Under the pieces are notes generated by a model. That model was not told the DNA's origin and made no database searches. It saw nothing but the letters and a program-made list of their open reading frames with translations. The position numbers and the translations under genes were made by a program. Shown in pieces: positions 1-8,410 of a stretch of DNA of 64,000 nucleotides. Positions within the stretch are counted from its first letter, which is position 1. The number at the start of each line of letters is the position of its first letter. Origin of the DNA: PGYR01 sp041675005 (GTDB taxonomy: Bacteria; Bacteroidota; Ignavibacteria; Kapaibacteriales; UBA2268); contig JBAYUQ010000004.1 of assembly GCA_041675005.1 (NCBI GenBank), positions 1 through 64,000 on the forward strand, read 5' to 3'.

Positions 1-1
1 T

Positions 2-964
2 GGTGCTTATTCGGCTATCGGTAACTATACCTACGGTTACAATGGTATGGAGAAGGACGATGAGTTGAAGGGAAGTGGGAAGCTATACTCTACACTATTC
101 CGTGAAGGTGACACCGAAAATGGTAGATGGTGGAGTAGGGATCCTGAAGAAGTGCAACTTGTTGGTTTAAGTCCATATACAATGATGGGTGGTAATCCGA
201 TAAATCTAGTTGACCCTCTGGGTGATATTCATCAGCCTTATAATGGCGAAGAAATTGTTGTAACAGCAGAGACTCCAGAACCATCAAGTAGTACAGATTC
301 TGAAGTAAGATATTTGGATGATATAAATTGGACTGTTGGAGGAAGGCATGAACCTATTGGGAATATAGATGGTTTTATTATATATGCAAGAAAATATGAG
401 GATGGAGATGTTGCTGAATTTTATGTTGGCTATGGCAAAGATGATCCAGTATTCACAATGGGGTCAAAAGGCTTAAAACAATTTGTTCAAAATACAGATT
501 ACTATTATCAACAATTAACTTTATTAAATTGGATTACAGATGACCGAGTATTACAAGGGAAAATATTTTCCGATCCTGAAAATTTAGATAATTTATGGGA
601 GGTGTATAAAAATGAATTATTTAGTGCCCAAAATTGGCTGTATGGAATAGGAGGCTTCTTTACTTCAGGTGGAGGAAGGTTTATTCGAAAGACAATTAAT
701 GGTAGAAATGTAAGTAGCGTTAATCTGAAAGGAACAAGAAACTCTGGCGAATATAGTGCAACTATAAAATTTGATGATGGAGGTATTATGAATATTAAAA
801 CGAAAAGAGTCAAGGAGTTTGAAATTGTAAATCACCCTGATGCTCCTCCAGGAACTATGAATAAAGTTAAGTTTAAAGATGCGATTAATACAGATAGAAC
901 CAAAAGAAAACCTTACGATGAAGAATTATTAATATTAGATAAAGAAATAAAAAAGAAAAGGTAG
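2..964 (+). CDS. RHS-repeat polymorphic toxin, C-terminal part (5' cut by window edge)
   Basis: The frame is open from the left edge, so only the end of an RHS core and its variable tip are seen. The core shows the GYNGMEKDDELKGSG, GRWWSRDP and NPINLVDPLGD signatures of RHS-associated core domains; the first ATG (47) is internal and not a true start. After the DPLG motif, which marks the autocleavage end of the cage, about 245 residues of unrelated tip follow, with a basic C terminus. The tip has a VNHPDAPPGTMNKVKF segment and ends in KKKR; I do not recognise its catalytic class, though the basic end would suit a nucleic-acid target (inference). The small gene that starts four bases downstream is the expected immunity partner. 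Nucleotides 1-150 are near-identical to 2869-3018 in the next RHS gene, so the two share a core and differ in tip. Confidence 0.85.
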   Translation, partial: GAYSAIGNYTYGYNGMEKDDELKGSGKLYSTLFREGDTENGRWWSRDPEEVQLVGLSPYTMMGGNPINLVDPLGDIHQPYNGEEIVVTAETPEPSSSTDSEVRYLDDINWTVGGRHEPIGNIDGFIIYARKYEDGDVAEFYVGYGKDDPVFTMGSKGLKQFVQNTDYYYQQLTLLNWITDDRVLQGKIFSDPENLDNLWEVYKNELFSAQNWLYGIGGFFTSGGGRFIRKTINGRNVSSVNLKGTRNSGEYSATIKFDDGGIMNIKTKRVKEFEIVNHPDAPPGTMNKVKFKDAINTDRTKRKPYDEELLILDKEIKKKR

Positions 965-968
965 TGAA

Positions 969-1445
969 ATGAATATACAAATTGCTATGAATATATTCAG
1001 AGAGTTTCTTAATAAAACTTGGGATTTAGTAAACCCATTAATTATTGAAAGATACTATTCATTTACAGATGAAGATTCATATTCTGATTGGATTGAAGCT
1101 AATTGGGAATTACTAATAGAGAAAAAATTATTGAATTCAGATGAATTTTTAGTAGAGTATGGATCTGGTGCTGATATATATGGAGATAGCGGTAGAATAA
1201 CAGAATTGAGTGGTAAACCTACTCATAAAGTAGTCATCAATAGCTTGAATGGTAATGAAGTTTATGATTATTTAAATAAGAAATTTATAACATTAAATAA
1301 TAATACTTTTGTTGAATTCGTTTCATTTAGATCAGGATACTATTTTAGAAATCCAGATTTTAATTTTATTTTGTTTTATGATGAACAAGAACTTGAAAGA
1401 GTTATTAAATCTGATGAAGTAAAGTATAATATAACAGCTATTTAA
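969..1445 (+). CDS. Putative immunity protein for the upstream RHS tip
   Basis: A 158-residue acidic, soluble protein with no signal peptide or membrane segment. It starts four bases after the stop of the upstream RHS gene, with a purine-rich aaaagg stretch as ribosome binding site, so it is translationally coupled. Position directly behind a toxin tip, small size, low pI and absence of secretion signal are all usual for cytoplasmic immunity proteins of polymorphic toxins. I do not recognise the fold; an aromatic-rich middle (YYFRNPDFNFILFYDE) is the most distinctive part. A cytoplasmic immunity protein would imply that the tip acts in the cytoplasm. Function is inferred from context only. 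Confidence 0.6.
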   Translation: MNIQIAMNIFREFLNKTWDLVNPLIIERYYSFTDEDSYSDWIEANWELLIEKKLLNSDEFLVEYGSGADIYGDSGRITELSGKPTHKVVINSLNGNEVYDYLNKKFITLNNNTFVEFVSFRSGYYFRNPDFNFILFYDEQELERVIKSDEVKYNITAI

Positions 1446-1539
1446 ACCACTTCAAAGACGGTCAGTTGGTACTGACTCACTACAAGGCCTAGATTACTAC
1501 TATACTATACATGGTTGGCTCAAAGGTATAAATTCAGTA

Positions 1540-3813
1540 ATGTCTGGTCCACTTGATATATTAGGCAAAGATGGATTTTTTACTGGAGATAGAAAAGTTG
1601 TTGGAAAGGATATTTTCTCTATGAACTTGAACTACTATGAAGATGATTATAGTTCCAATGCACCAGGAGGGTCTCCTTTCTGGAATGAATCTGATCCACC
1701 AGACAATAACTTATATGATGGAAATATATCTTCTTGGAATAATAAGTTCAATAGAGTTGCTTATCCCGTTGCAGATAGTATAGATCCTGTATTGGATAAC
1801 TATCATGCTCAGTATGAATATGACTTGGCAGGAAGGTTAGTTCAATCTAGATTGGACACTCTAAGTGGTAGCACAAGAAACTCACAGGATAAGTTCAAAA
1901 CTGATTACTTCTATGACTTAAACGGTAATATGGACACATTAACAAGGTGGGATAATCTTGCTATGCCCAATGGAATATCAAATTTACGTGGTACTGCTCC
2001 TATTACAGGTAAACCAAACAACAGACAGGTGTTTTCTGTACAATCATCTCCGAGCGGTGGTGCAACAACATTTGCTTATGACAATATGGGTAATCTAGTT
2101 TCTGAGTTAAACCCTATGGTAGAATCGATGAACCTAATACGATGGACAGCAGACGGGAAGTTGGCAGTAACAATGAAAAATATAAATGTAACAGATTCTA
2201 TCACACATGCAGTCCACCAACTAAGCTTATACCAACATTACTACTATGACGGCATGGGCAATAGAGTACTAAAAATAGGAAATGGTAAGTTAGACCCTCA
2301 AGAAGAAGGCATGGACCCAATACTACTTCACTGTAATATGGATATAGATGGAACTGGCTGTGCACCATGTCAGGAAGACCTTAACGTTAGAGGTTACTAC
2401 TACGCTCGTGAAGCAGGTGGTAAGGTACTAGCGACCTACGAGACAAGCCCAGAGGGAGTAACAGGTCAGGGCTCTAGTTGCTATGCAGCTTACTATTACC
2501 AAGACCTAAAAGAATGGTACATATACGGCTCAGAGTCTGACGGAAGGATATCTGTGCTCAAACCTTATGTAAATGAGTTTACAGACCACTTGCATAAAAA
2601 CGCTATACATCTTTTTGACCAAGCAGAACCTTATGCTATGAAAGATACAATCATAGAATACCAAGCAAATACTATTGGTTCGTTTACTTCAAACGCTCGA
2701 ATAACTGGACACAAAGAATACGAGATAAAAGACCACCTTGGCAACGTACGAGTAGTCATCAGCGATGTAAAAAACCCAATTACTCCATCTTCTTCTGTAA
2801 GTAGTTGGACTTTTACAGCAGAAATTCGTAATTTGAACAACTACTATCCGTATGGAATGGAATTACCAGGTGGTGCTTATGCTTCTATCGGTAACTACAC
2901 CTACGGTTACAACGGCATGGAGAAGGATGATGAGTTGAAAGGGAGTGGGAAGCTATATTCTACATTGTTTAGGGAAGGTGACACAGAGAATGGACGGTGG
3001 TGGAGTAGGGATCCTAAGGAAATGAGTATGCCCTATCAGTCTCCTTATGTTTTGATGGATGCGAATCCGATAAATATGATGGACTTAAAAGGGGATTTCC
3101 CATTTAATTTTAGTTCGTGTTGTGAGGGAACATTAGAAAACTTGTCGAAATTTATTAAAAACAAGACAAAAAAAATAGTAAGTGATTTAAAGATCATAGG
3201 AGCTAGAGCTTTTATTGGTATTACAAAAATATATGCAACAAATCAATTAGATAAGGCTGTAAATGGAGATAATGATTTTGTAACATCCGTAGCTTTAACA
3301 GCTGAATTTATAACAGGACTCGGTCCTGAAAAAAGAGTATTTCCAGAAAATCATCCTTTTACAAAATCATTAAAGGATGCAAACTTAACAACAGAAGCAT
3401 TAGTAGCTTTTTATAATGGATATTTAGAATATAAAGCTTATGAAAGGCCAGATATACCTCCTTCTTACAGAGTTGATTTTGAATATTTATATGGCGGTGA
3501 TACAGGCCCCTTTAAAGAATTCTTTGAAGATGGTGAATTTACAGCGGCTCAATTTACTGGTACTGCAAATTATGTTTTCGATTTGGATGAAAAAAATAGT
3601 ATATTAAACATAACTGTATATGATTCTAAAACAGAATATTCATTTCTATATCATGCCCCTGGAACTGATAGACATAGTAGGGATGAAGGTAAAATCATGG
3701 GTGAAACTACGCAAGTTTATACCTTCTCATTTACAATAGAAGAAATTGAGAAAAGAGTTAAAAATGAAAATAGTTTTGAATATTATTTTGCTAATCGGTA
3801 CACTATTTATTAG
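1540..3813 (+). CDS. RHS-repeat protein, N-terminally truncated orphan core with a second tip
   Basis: A 757-residue RHS protein by its first ATG, but the same frame is open back to 1444 and already encodes RHS sequence (GLDYYYTIHGWLKGINS, a standard RHS segment). The N-terminal two thirds of a normal RHS protein and any secretion signal are missing, so this is probably a displaced orphan module that serves as donor for recombination into a full-length gene. YD-type repeats (YEYDLAGRL, YDNMGNLV, YDGMGNRV) fill residues ~90-250, the RHS-associated core with DTENGRWWSRDP lies at ~470-495, and the tip begins after a DLKG motif that replaces DPLG. The ~245-residue tip is unrelated to the first one and is not a family I know. 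Its 3' end overlaps the lipoprotein gene at 3764, its likely immunity partner. Confidence 0.8.
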   Translation: MSGPLDILGKDGFFTGDRKVVGKDIFSMNLNYYEDDYSSNAPGGSPFWNESDPPDNNLYDGNISSWNNKFNRVAYPVADSIDPVLDNYHAQYEYDLAGRLVQSRLDTLSGSTRNSQDKFKTDYFYDLNGNMDTLTRWDNLAMPNGISNLRGTAPITGKPNNRQVFSVQSSPSGGATTFAYDNMGNLVSELNPMVESMNLIRWTADGKLAVTMKNINVTDSITHAVHQLSLYQHYYYDGMGNRVLKIGNGKLDPQEEGMDPILLHCNMDIDGTGCAPCQEDLNVRGYYYAREAGGKVLATYETSPEGVTGQGSSCYAAYYYQDLKEWYIYGSESDGRISVLKPYVNEFTDHLHKNAIHLFDQAEPYAMKDTIIEYQANTIGSFTSNARITGHKEYEIKDHLGNVRVVISDVKNPITPSSSVSSWTFTAEIRNLNNYYPYGMELPGGAYASIGNYTYGYNGMEKDDELKGSGKLYSTLFREGDTENGRWWSRDPKEMSMPYQSPYVLMDANPINMMDLKGDFPFNFSSCCEGTLENLSKFIKNKTKKIVSDLKIIGARAFIGITKIYATNQLDKAVNGDNDFVTSVALTAEFITGLGPEKRVFPENHPFTKSLKDANLTTEALVAFYNGYLEYKAYERPDIPPSYRVDFEYLYGGDTGPFKEFFEDGEFTAAQFTGTANYVFDLDEKNSILNITVYDSKTEYSFLYHAPGTDRHSRDEGKIMGETTQVYTFSFTIEEIEKRVKNENSFEYYFANRYTIY

Positions 3814-4132
3814 TAGTTGTGATAGACCAATTCAACTAATAGATTATTATTATATTTACCCCCAAGATAATTTTGGAGATGGTTACTACTTGATGTGCAA
3901 ATTAGGTAAAGATCCTAAAATTGAGAATTTAGAATTAGTAAAATGGAATAACAAATATATTGTGATAAAACAAAAGAATGATTCAAATAATTGCTGGTTT
4001 GTTATCAAATCTAGAGCTTTAGAATTAAAGTGTAGTAATGGTGATACCTTGATAGGACCAATTACGGAAAATGAAAAAAATTACTATTTAGAAGCGAATA
4101 ATGTAAATTTAATAAATGAAATTAAATTTTAG
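3764..4132 (+). CDS. Putative lipoprotein immunity protein
   Basis: A 122-residue lipoprotein starting at ATG 3764. A TTG 18 bases upstream could extend it, but the ATG places a textbook signal (MKIVLNIILLIGTLF) and lipobox ISSC right at the N terminus. The start lies inside the RHS gene and the two frames overlap by 50 bases, which argues for co-translation. A membrane-anchored partner suggests that the RHS tip next to it acts in the periplasm or at the inner membrane; this is inference from location. The mature part is short, polar and rich in Asn and Lys, with no recognisable domain. Confidence 0.6.
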   Translation: MKIVLNIILLIGTLFISSCDRPIQLIDYYYIYPQDNFGDGYYLMCKLGKDPKIENLELVKWNNKYIVIKQKNDSNNCWFVIKSRALELKCSNGDTLIGPITENEKNYYLEANNVNLINEIKF

Positions 4133-4147
4133 TAAAGTCTTAAAAAA

Positions 4148-4243
4148 AGAACATGGACATTTACCGCAGAAATTCGTAATTTGAACAATTACTTCGGCTA
4201 CGCTCAGCACAAGTACTATCCTTATGAGTATGAAAATACCTAA
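4148..4243 (+). pseudogene. Relic of a third RHS core with an in-frame palindromic insertion
   Basis: Thirty-one codons reading RTWTFTAEIRNLNNY match the core segment SSWTFTAEIRNLNNY of the preceding RHS gene (nucleotides ~2807-2845), then stop at 4241. Relative to that copy, seven codons at 4193-4213 (FGYAQHK) are inserted between two Tyr codons before the shared YYPY. The inserted DNA contains the ttcggctacgctcag type of palindromic sequence seen in the repeat islands. No start codon or ribosome binding site precedes it. It marks where another tip/immunity module was joined by recombination in the core. Confidence 0.75.
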
Positions 4244-4274
4244 AGTTTTTTGGAGAAATGGGAGGATTGGGAAG

Positions 4275-4922
4275 ATGAAAAAACTGCTTCTAATTATGTT
4301 ACTTTTTTTGACATTAACAGTGAAAGGTCAAGAGATTCTGTGGGATACTACATTTGTGATAAAGGAAATTCCGTTTACCATCATTTCTGGTGAATCTGAT
4401 TCAAATTCTTTTGCACAGATTATACGTAATGGAAAGGATACAACTACTTTCTTTGATATGGCAGGTGGTATTGAAGTTTTAAAATTTAACTCAGATGATT
4501 ATTTAGATATAACTTTTTCTTTTCTCGGTAATAATATTATAACTGAACTATATTTATTCGATGAGAATGTTCTGAATTATACAAAAGTTGAGAATTTTGA
4601 ATGGTTTCCAGAAGCAAAGCAAATTAAATCAAACCCAAATTTTTATTATTCTTACCACAAAGCAGGATGTGCTGATTGGAACTGGGTTAGTGATCTATTT
4701 TATATAAAAGATTTCAAGACTTATCGAATTGGCAATATCTATGGTTTGGGCTGTATTTCGGGTGAAGAACTTCGCTCAATAATAGTATCAAGAATACTTT
4801 CAGATGATAATCTAGTATTAATAGATACTTTCCCGATAGATACAATTGACGTTTATGACAAATATAAGTGGGGATTCATAGAAGATTACTGGAATAATAA
4901 TCTCGAAAAGTTTTTAAAATAA
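4275..4922 (+). CDS. Secreted protein, likely orphan immunity protein (weak XAC2610-like resemblance)
   Basis: I place the start at ATG 4275, preceded by ggaggattgggaag, rather than at 4224, because it puts a signal peptide (MKKLLLIMLLFLTLTVKGQ) at the N terminus. The mature protein of about 195 residues has an FNSDDYLDITF segment, like the D-rich strands of FG-GAP/XAC2610-type proteins, and paired Cys (KAGCADWNW, GLGCISG). XAC2610-like proteins are periplasmic immunity proteins against cell-wall-degrading effectors; the resemblance here is by eye and weak. It follows the third RHS core relic, so it may be the immunity gene left behind when its toxin tip was lost. Confidence 0.5.
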   Translation: MKKLLLIMLLFLTLTVKGQEILWDTTFVIKEIPFTIISGESDSNSFAQIIRNGKDTTTFFDMAGGIEVLKFNSDDYLDITFSFLGNNIITELYLFDENVLNYTKVENFEWFPEAKQIKSNPNFYYSYHKAGCADWNWVSDLFYIKDFKTYRIGNIYGLGCISGEELRSIIVSRILSDDNLVLIDTFPIDTIDVYDKYKWGFIEDYWNNNLEKFLK

Positions 4923-4961
4923 AGTACAACCAGTTAGAAGAAAATCCAAAGCAAAATAGGT

Positions 4962-5410
4962 ATTGCCGTTGGCTTTAGCCGACGGATTACAGACATACAC
5001 TCACCAACAAGGACTTTAGTCCCATAAATATTGAACTCCTACCGGAGTTGTGGACTGGGATTTGTCAACTGACACTACTAATATTGAACTCCTACGGAGT
5101 TCTCCTGGACTCTTCTAACGCCTACGGCGTTATCAGAGTGACGTGTGTCCTCCCATGGAGCATAATTCGATGTATTGCCGTTGGCTTTAGCCAACGGATA
5201 AGAAATCAAGCACAACCCACTTGGACTTTAGTCCCATAAATATTGAACTCCTACCGGAGTTGTGGACTGGGATTTGTCAACTGACACTACTAATATTGAA
5301 CTACTACGGAGTTCTCCTGGACTCTTCGCTAACCCCGTTAGCTCTGAGTGACGTATTTTCTTTGGGTTGGGTGGATTTTAGACGTATGCAATACGTCTGT
5401 ACTAAAATCA
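4962..5410. repeat. Intergenic island of palindromic repeats, two tandem ~185-bp composite units
   Basis: No gene is present between 4923 and 5512. The stretch holds two copies of the same composite unit (about 4962-5150 and 5173-5357). Each unit contains, in order, short perfect or near-perfect palindromes: gccgttggctttagccaacgg, ggactttagtcc, aactcctaccggagtt, aactcctacggagtt, and a final variable palindrome (aacgcctacggcgtt or gctaaccccgttagc) framed by ctcttc and agagtgacgt or tgagtgacgt. A further palindrome, agacgtatgcaatacgtct, follows at ~5381-5400. The same elements return singly near 32.1-33.3 kb. Short frames that run through the island are repeat translations, not genes. Confidence 0.8.
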
Positions 5411-5512
5411 ATTATAAATCTACATAAAAGCGATAACAAATTAATGCTACCGCTTCTTTTAATCTTTCTTTTATGGACTGAGATTAGTCATCTATTCACT
5501 AATCCCAAAAAC

Positions 5513-6436
5513 CTACACAACTATTTTCTTTTTCTTTTTAGGTTTCTTTTCTGCAATCATGTGCGACTCTATATACTCGATTATTTTGCCAGCTATATCA
5601 ACGCCTGTTGCTTTTTCAATACCTTGCAACCCGGGTGATGAGTTCACTTCCAGTATTAGTGGACCTCGTGAAGATTGGAGTAAATCCACACCAGCTATAG
5701 ATAACCCCATAGATTCAGCAGCTTTTAGTGCCGCTCTTTTCTCTTTAGGTGTCAATTTTATAACTTCAGCTGTACCACCACGGTGTATATTAGAACGGAA
5801 ATCACCATCGGCACCAGTTCTTTTCATTGAGCCAACTATTTTACCATCTACTATGAATACTCTGATGTCCGAGCCACCAGCTTCTTTGATAAATTCTTGG
5901 ATTAAGATACTAGTTTTCAATCCGGAGAATGCCTCGATAACAGATTTTGCTGCTTTGCGAGTCTCTGTAAGGACAACACCAAGACCTTGAGTCCCTTCCA
6001 ATAGTTTGATAATAACTGGCATACCACCAATTTGCTTAAGTAGTACTTCGGCGTCTTCATTCTTTGGATGTCTAGCAAACACAGTCTTTGGAACACCTAA
6101 ATCCTCTCTGGCCATTATTTGTAAACTACGTAGTTTGTCACGAGAGCGAACGATTGCTTGTGATTCGATCGCACAAAAAACTTTCATCAACTCAAATTGA
6201 CGAACTACTGCCGTACCGTACATAGTAACGGAAGCTCCTATTCTTGGGATTACGGCTCCTACATTGGTGATTGGTTCACCGTTGTAATATACCATAGGAT
6301 TACCCTTCTCCATTAGTAGTGAGCATTTAGTATGATTGACAACTTGAGCTTCGTGTCCGCGTTGTCTTATTGCTTCTACCAATCTTCTGGTGGAATAGAG
6401 ATCTTTATTAGTTGATAGTACGACTATTTTTTTCAT
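5513..6436 (-). CDS. rimK: RimK-type ATP-grasp glutamate ligase (ribosomal protein S6 modification)
   Basis: A 307-residue ATP-grasp ligase close in length to E. coli RimK (300). Visible signatures are PRIGASVTMYG near residue 65, RSRDKLRSLQIM, the glycine-rich ATP loop LEGTQGLGVVL, IQEFIKEAGGSDIRVFIVDG, the NIHRGG loop, and the metal-binding LILEVNSSPGLQGIEKATG near the C terminus. RimK adds glutamate residues to the C terminus of ribosomal protein S6; some relatives modify other substrates. The last ten residues are a lysine-rich tail (KKPKKKKK) beyond the catalytic domain. Its start overlaps the stop of the upstream protease gene by four bases, and prfA lies upstream of that, so the three are likely one transcription unit. 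Confidence 0.93.
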   Translation of the reverse strand: MKKIVVLSTNKDLYSTRRLVEAIRQRGHEAQVVNHTKCSLLMEKGNPMVYYNGEPITNVGAVIPRIGASVTMYGTAVVRQFELMKVFCAIESQAIVRSRDKLRSLQIMAREDLGVPKTVFARHPKNEDAEVLLKQIGGMPVIIKLLEGTQGLGVVLTETRKAAKSVIEAFSGLKTSILIQEFIKEAGGSDIRVFIVDGKIVGSMKRTGADGDFRSNIHRGGTAEVIKLTPKEKRAALKAAESMGLSIAGVDLLQSSRGPLILEVNSSPGLQGIEKATGVDIAGKIIEYIESHMIAEKKPKKKKKIVV

Positions 6437-6855
6437 TGGCTTGATATTATATATTTTTTGGAAACATCGATTAAAAATTTCTTTTTTAAAAACTTAGTAC
6501 CTAATAGAATAGGATATCTCATGTCTTTACGGTCAGTTAAAGTAAACTCAATTCGGTAAATTTTCTTACCCAATTTCATTCTAGTCTGAATAGAATACCT
6601 TTTTTGAGTAAACCCATTCGAGCTTTTCACTCTTTTGATTTTATAGAGGGGTAATTTTATATCATTATCTTCGTACGAAGGATGTGATTTATCCAACATT
6701 CGAAATAAGACATAATATTTATCATCTATTTTTACTTTTCTTATGTTCTGTGCGTGAAGGGCGGACGTAGAAGCACCTGAGTCGATTTTAGAATCCAAGT
6801 CTCTGAATCCCAAATCAACTAAATTTACTTTCTCTATTCTGCCTATAGTTTGCAT
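6433..6855 (-). CDS. RimB-like retropepsin-type aspartic protease (COG4067, RimK-associated)
   Basis: A 140-residue protein with the single-domain retropepsin-like signature KIDSGASTSALHA near residue 25 and the second conserved block RYPILLGTKFLKKKFLIDV near the C terminus, as in the family often mis-titled ATP-dependent zinc protease. In pseudomonads the homologue RimB is encoded with RimK and counteracts or tunes S6 glutamylation. Here the gene overlaps rimK by four bases, which supports the same pairing. It has no signal peptide, so it acts in the cytoplasm. It starts four bases after prfA. Confidence 0.85.
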   Translation of the reverse strand: MQTIGRIEKVNLVDLGFRDLDSKIDSGASTSALHAQNIRKVKIDDKYYVLFRMLDKSHPSYEDNDIKLPLYKIKRVKSSNGFTQKRYSIQTRMKLGKKIYRIEFTLTDRKDMRYPILLGTKFLKKKFLIDVSKKYIISSQ

Positions 6856-6859
6856 CAGC

Positions 6860-7939
6860 TTAGTTATTACCGGCTTTTAGTATTTCCGCTCTTTCAGCAA
6901 TTATCAGATTATCAATAATATTTGTCAAATTCCCTTCAACTATTTCCTTTAAACTATAATTTTTTGCGTCACCTTCCAAACGGTGATCTGTAACTCTGTT
7001 TTGTGGATAGTTGTAAGTACGGATTTTAGCTGATCTATCACCAGTTGAAACCATTGTTTTTCTTTGTAATGCAATTTCGGCATTTTGTCTTTGAACTTCA
7101 CGCTCGTAGATTCTCGCTTTTAGTACTTTAAGGGCTCTTGCGTGGTTCTTAATTTGTGAACGCTCATCTTGGCATTCTACAACAATACCAGTGGGCATGT
7201 GAGTCAAACGAACTGCAGATTCAGTCTTGTTGACGTGCTGACCACCTGCTCCAGAAGCACGGTAAGTATCTTTCTTGATATCTTTGTCCAACACCTCAAC
7301 GTCCAGGTCATCAGCTTCTGGTAAGACTACTACCGATGCAGCAGAAGTATGTAGTCTTCCTTGTGATTCTGTCTCTGGTACACGCTGCACACGGTGTACG
7401 CCACTCTCGTATTTCAAAGTACCATAAGCATCTTCAGCCGTCACTTCCATTATCACCTCTTTGAATCCGCCTTTCTCACCGTTGTTGATGTTCATTATGT
7501 CATATTTGAATCCTCGTAGTTCGAAGAATCTCTCGTACATACGATACAAATCACCAGCGAATATAGCAGCTTCGTCGCCACCTGCACCTGAGCGAATCTC
7601 AACAATGCAGTTCTTATTATCATCTGGGTCTTTAGGGATTAGAAGTACTTTTAGGTCTTCTTCCAATTCTTCTCTATATTCTTTAAGAGACTCGTTATCT
7701 TCGTATGCTAATTCTTTTAGTTCAGAATCTACAGATTTGTCATTGATTAACTCATCGTTTTGCTTTATATCGCCTAGAGTTTTCAGGTACTTCTTACCCG
7801 CTTCTACTATCGGGAGAAGGTTCTTATGTTCAGTTGTTATCTTTCTATATTTGGCTTGGTCATTAACTAGGTCAGGGTTCATTAGCTCCTTATTGACCTC
7901 TTCGTACCTAAGTAAAATCGACTTTATCTTTTCGTTCAT
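6860..7939 (-). CDS. prfA: Peptide chain release factor 1
   Basis: A full-length, 359-residue class I release factor. The GGQ peptidyl-hydrolysis motif sits at residues 232-234 ([12 protein letters not shown]), and the stop-codon recognition tripeptide at 188-190 reads PET, consistent with the PxT of RF1 (UAG/UAA) rather than the SPF of RF2. The N-terminal helical domain and [19 protein letters not shown] are typical. It is the first gene of a minus-strand cluster with the RimB-like protease and rimK. The usual neighbour prmC (GGQ methyltransferase) is not present in the window. Confidence 0.97.
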   Translation of the reverse strand: MNEKIKSILLRYEEVNKELMNPDLVNDQAKYRKITTEHKNLLPIVEAGKKYLKTLGDIKQNDELINDKSVDSELKELAYEDNESLKEYREELEEDLKVLLIPKDPDDNKNCIVEIRSGAGGDEAAIFAGDLYRMYERFFELRGFKYDIMNINNGEKGGFKEVIMEVTAEDAYGTLKYESGVHRVQRVPETESQGRLHTSAASVVVLPEADDLDVEVLDKDIKKDTYRASGAGGQHVNKTESAVRLTHMPTGIVVECQDERSQIKNHARALKVLKARIYEREVQRQNAEIALQRKTMVSTGDRSAKIRTYNYPQNRVTDHRLEGDAKNYSLKEIVEGNLTNIIDNLIIAERAEILKAGNN

Positions 7940-8048
7940 TCTATTTCCGTTTTATTTTTCTTTTACAAAATTAAATATAATTAGCATCGTTTCAATAAAA
8001 AACATCTAATCATTTGGATATTATGTATTTAATTATTAGTTTAGAATT

Positions 8049-8297
8049 ATGCAAATAGGTAATAACATACAAGATAATTACTATTCAACTCCATTCCCCG
8101 ATGAGAGAACGAATAGCAATGCACCAAAACCAGAAGAAAAAGCCGTAGTCGAAGCTCCCAGAACGGAAGCTAGAGAGGGCTCAAAAGGTCTTCAGAAAGA
8201 GGTTGTATCTATTACTTCGCTTAACCAAACTCAACTCTCAAACAGAGAAACTGCACAAAAGCAACTTAAAAATGGATATTTAGATATCACTATCTAA
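8049..8297 (+). CDS. Small hypothetical protein
   Basis: An 82-residue, hydrophilic protein transcribed divergently from prfA. It has no signal peptide or membrane segment and is rich in Glu, Lys, Asn and Gln, with a Pro/Glu-rich low-complexity middle (PKPEEKAVVEAP) followed by a predicted helix (LNQTQLSNRETAQKQL). No family is recognised. Codon use is like that of its neighbours and the frame is uninterrupted, but no strong ribosome binding site is visible before the ATG. Confidence 0.5.
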   Translation: MQIGNNIQDNYYSTPFPDERTNSNAPKPEEKAVVEAPRTEAREGSKGLQKEVVSITSLNQTQLSNRETAQKQLKNGYLDITI

Positions 8298-8410
8298 ATC
8301 ATTACTTCTACTTACTATATCAATTTTATAACTCAACATTCTTTATTTTCCAATCATTTATTGGTAAATTCGTATTACTATTTTTAATTAATAAATCAAT
8401 AAGAATAAAT

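Noticed and set aside
5048..5427. Two overlapping short plus-strand frames (63 and 68 residues) in the repeat island.
   Set aside because: They are translations of the two copies of the palindromic composite unit, with no ribosome binding site and no composition of a real protein.
7461..8009. A 182-residue plus-strand frame opposite prfA.
   Set aside because: It is a shadow of prfA, with serine- and leucine-rich antisense composition; prfA has all release-factor motifs.
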